Shown in pieces: positions 63,657 to 64,000 of a stretch of 64,000 nt of DNA (the first letter of the stretch is position 1; the number at the start of each line of letters is the position of its first letter). Location of the stretch: NCBI GenBank assembly GCA_947170265.1, contig CAMVSV010000013.1, positions 1 to 64,000 on the forward strand, in the 5' to 3' direction. The translations under genes and the position numbers were made by a program. This stretch comes from an uncultured Prevotella sp. (GTDB lineage Bacteria > Bacteroidota > Bacteroidia > Bacteroidales > Bacteroidaceae). The notes beneath the pieces are model-generated. The model saw only the letters and a program-made list of their open reading frames with translations. It was not told the origin of the DNA and searched no databases.

Positions 63657-64000
63657 ATGGGACAATTACAGGAAAAATACAAGAACTATCGTGAGCCACA
63701 GAAGTTCATGGAGGCAGGTGTCTATCCCTATTTCCGAGCAATAACGGGAAAACAAAACACCGAAGTAGAAATGGGAGGACACAAAGTCCTGATGTTTGGT
63801 TCTAACGCATACACCGGTCTGACGGGAGATGAGCGCATCATTAACAAAGCCAAGGAGGCTCTCGACAAGTATGGCTCTGGTTGTGCGGGAAGCCGCTTCC
63901 TCAACGGAACACTTGACCTCCACGTTCAGCTTGAGAAGGAGATTGCCGAGTTCGTTCACAAGGACGACTGTTTGTGTTTCTCTACAGGTTTCTCGGTAAA
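63657..64000 (+). CDS. spt: Serine palmitoyltransferase-like alpha-oxoamine synthase, 3' end outside window
   Basis: The first 114 codons of this gene (MGQLQEKYKNYREPQKFMEAG) are in the window. The sequence has the N-terminal pattern of PLP-dependent alpha-oxoamine synthases: VYPYFRAITG, KVLMFGSNAYTGLTGDERI, YGSGCAGSRFLNGTLDLHVQLE and FSTGFSV. In Bacteroidales this form is typically serine palmitoyltransferase, which condenses serine with an acyl-CoA to start sphingolipid synthesis. The related 2-amino-3-ketobutyrate CoA ligase is an alternative until the rest is seen. The catalytic Lys lies beyond the window. The divergent lipid kinase gene fits a sphingolipid role. Confidence 0.85.
   Translation, partial: MGQLQEKYKNYREPQKFMEAGVYPYFRAITGKQNTEVEMGGHKVLMFGSNAYTGLTGDERIINKAKEALDKYGSGCAGSRFLNGTLDLHVQLEKEIAEFVHKDDCLCFSTGFSV

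Overview
The window is a stretch of chromosome from a member of the Bacteroidales, most likely a Prevotella-like organism. The evidence is the Bacteroidetes promoter box TAnnTTTG upstream of almost every transcription unit, the bamD-omega-DUF4293 cluster, Porin_10 and DUF4468 proteins, a serine palmitoyltransferase for bacterial sphingolipids, and a bifunctional HisB. It is ordinary core genome. I see no rRNA, tRNA, insertion sequence, prophage, CRISPR array or transfer island, and the coding density is high.

Layout. 1-6.2 kb (minus): the 5' part of hisB behind a TrmH-type RNA methyltransferase, a candidate small RNA, then the operon rsmG - MBL hydrolase - ruvC - ModF-like double ATPase - secreted protein. 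6.3-8.3 kb (plus): panB and an MFS exporter. 8.4-11.8 kb (minus): a PhoB/PhoR-like two-component system next to a Na/Pi symporter whose promoter carries three 11-bp direct repeats resembling Pho boxes. 12-15.3 kb: a TlpA-like protein, a DMT exporter, queF and a lipoprotein. 15.5-20.7 kb (plus): a carboxyltransferase with a degenerate biotinyl domain, an HD protein and LptD. 21-27.5 kb (minus): pepT with a CPA2 antiporter, and tkt-rpiB-glsB. 27.8-31.5 kb (minus): the galactose operon galM-MFS-galK. 31.7-36.4 kb (minus): grpE-dnaJ-folC and an ABC-F protein. 37.2-42.9 kb (plus): uvrB, a DUF4468 protein, a small membrane protein and a Porin_10 protein. 43-48.2 kb: menA, an HD protein, a 51-aa membrane protein, rluA and a PIF1-type helicase. 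48.4-52.5 kb: bamD-rpoZ-DUF4293, an Ala-rich lipoprotein, ndk and an MBL hydrolase. 52.6-60.5 kb (minus): lon-tgt-lptF/G, a DEAD-box helicase and metY. 61.6-64 kb: trmN6, a lipid kinase, and a divergent serine palmitoyltransferase cut by the window end.

Functional links. Envelope assembly recurs (LptD, LptF/G, BamD, Porin_10, several lipoproteins), as do RNA modification (TrmH, RsmG, RluA, TrmN6, and QueF plus Tgt for queuosine), DNA repair (RuvC, UvrB, PIF1-like) and protein quality control (GrpE, DnaJ, Lon).

The least explained signals are: (1) three intergenic arrays with an exact 22-bp period, built on short perfect palindromes (20.85, 36.77 and 61.24 kb), two of which share the same core family; (2) a promoter-to-terminator unit of about 90 nt with no gene (about 1.97-2.05 kb); (3) the Pho-box-like repeats; (4) several genes whose promoter box lies 7-8 nt before the start codon, predicting leaderless mRNA; (5) conserved-family proteins missing key residues (biotinyl lysine, Tgt zinc cysteines, ABC catalytic residues). 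All functions are read from sequence alone; no database search was possible.
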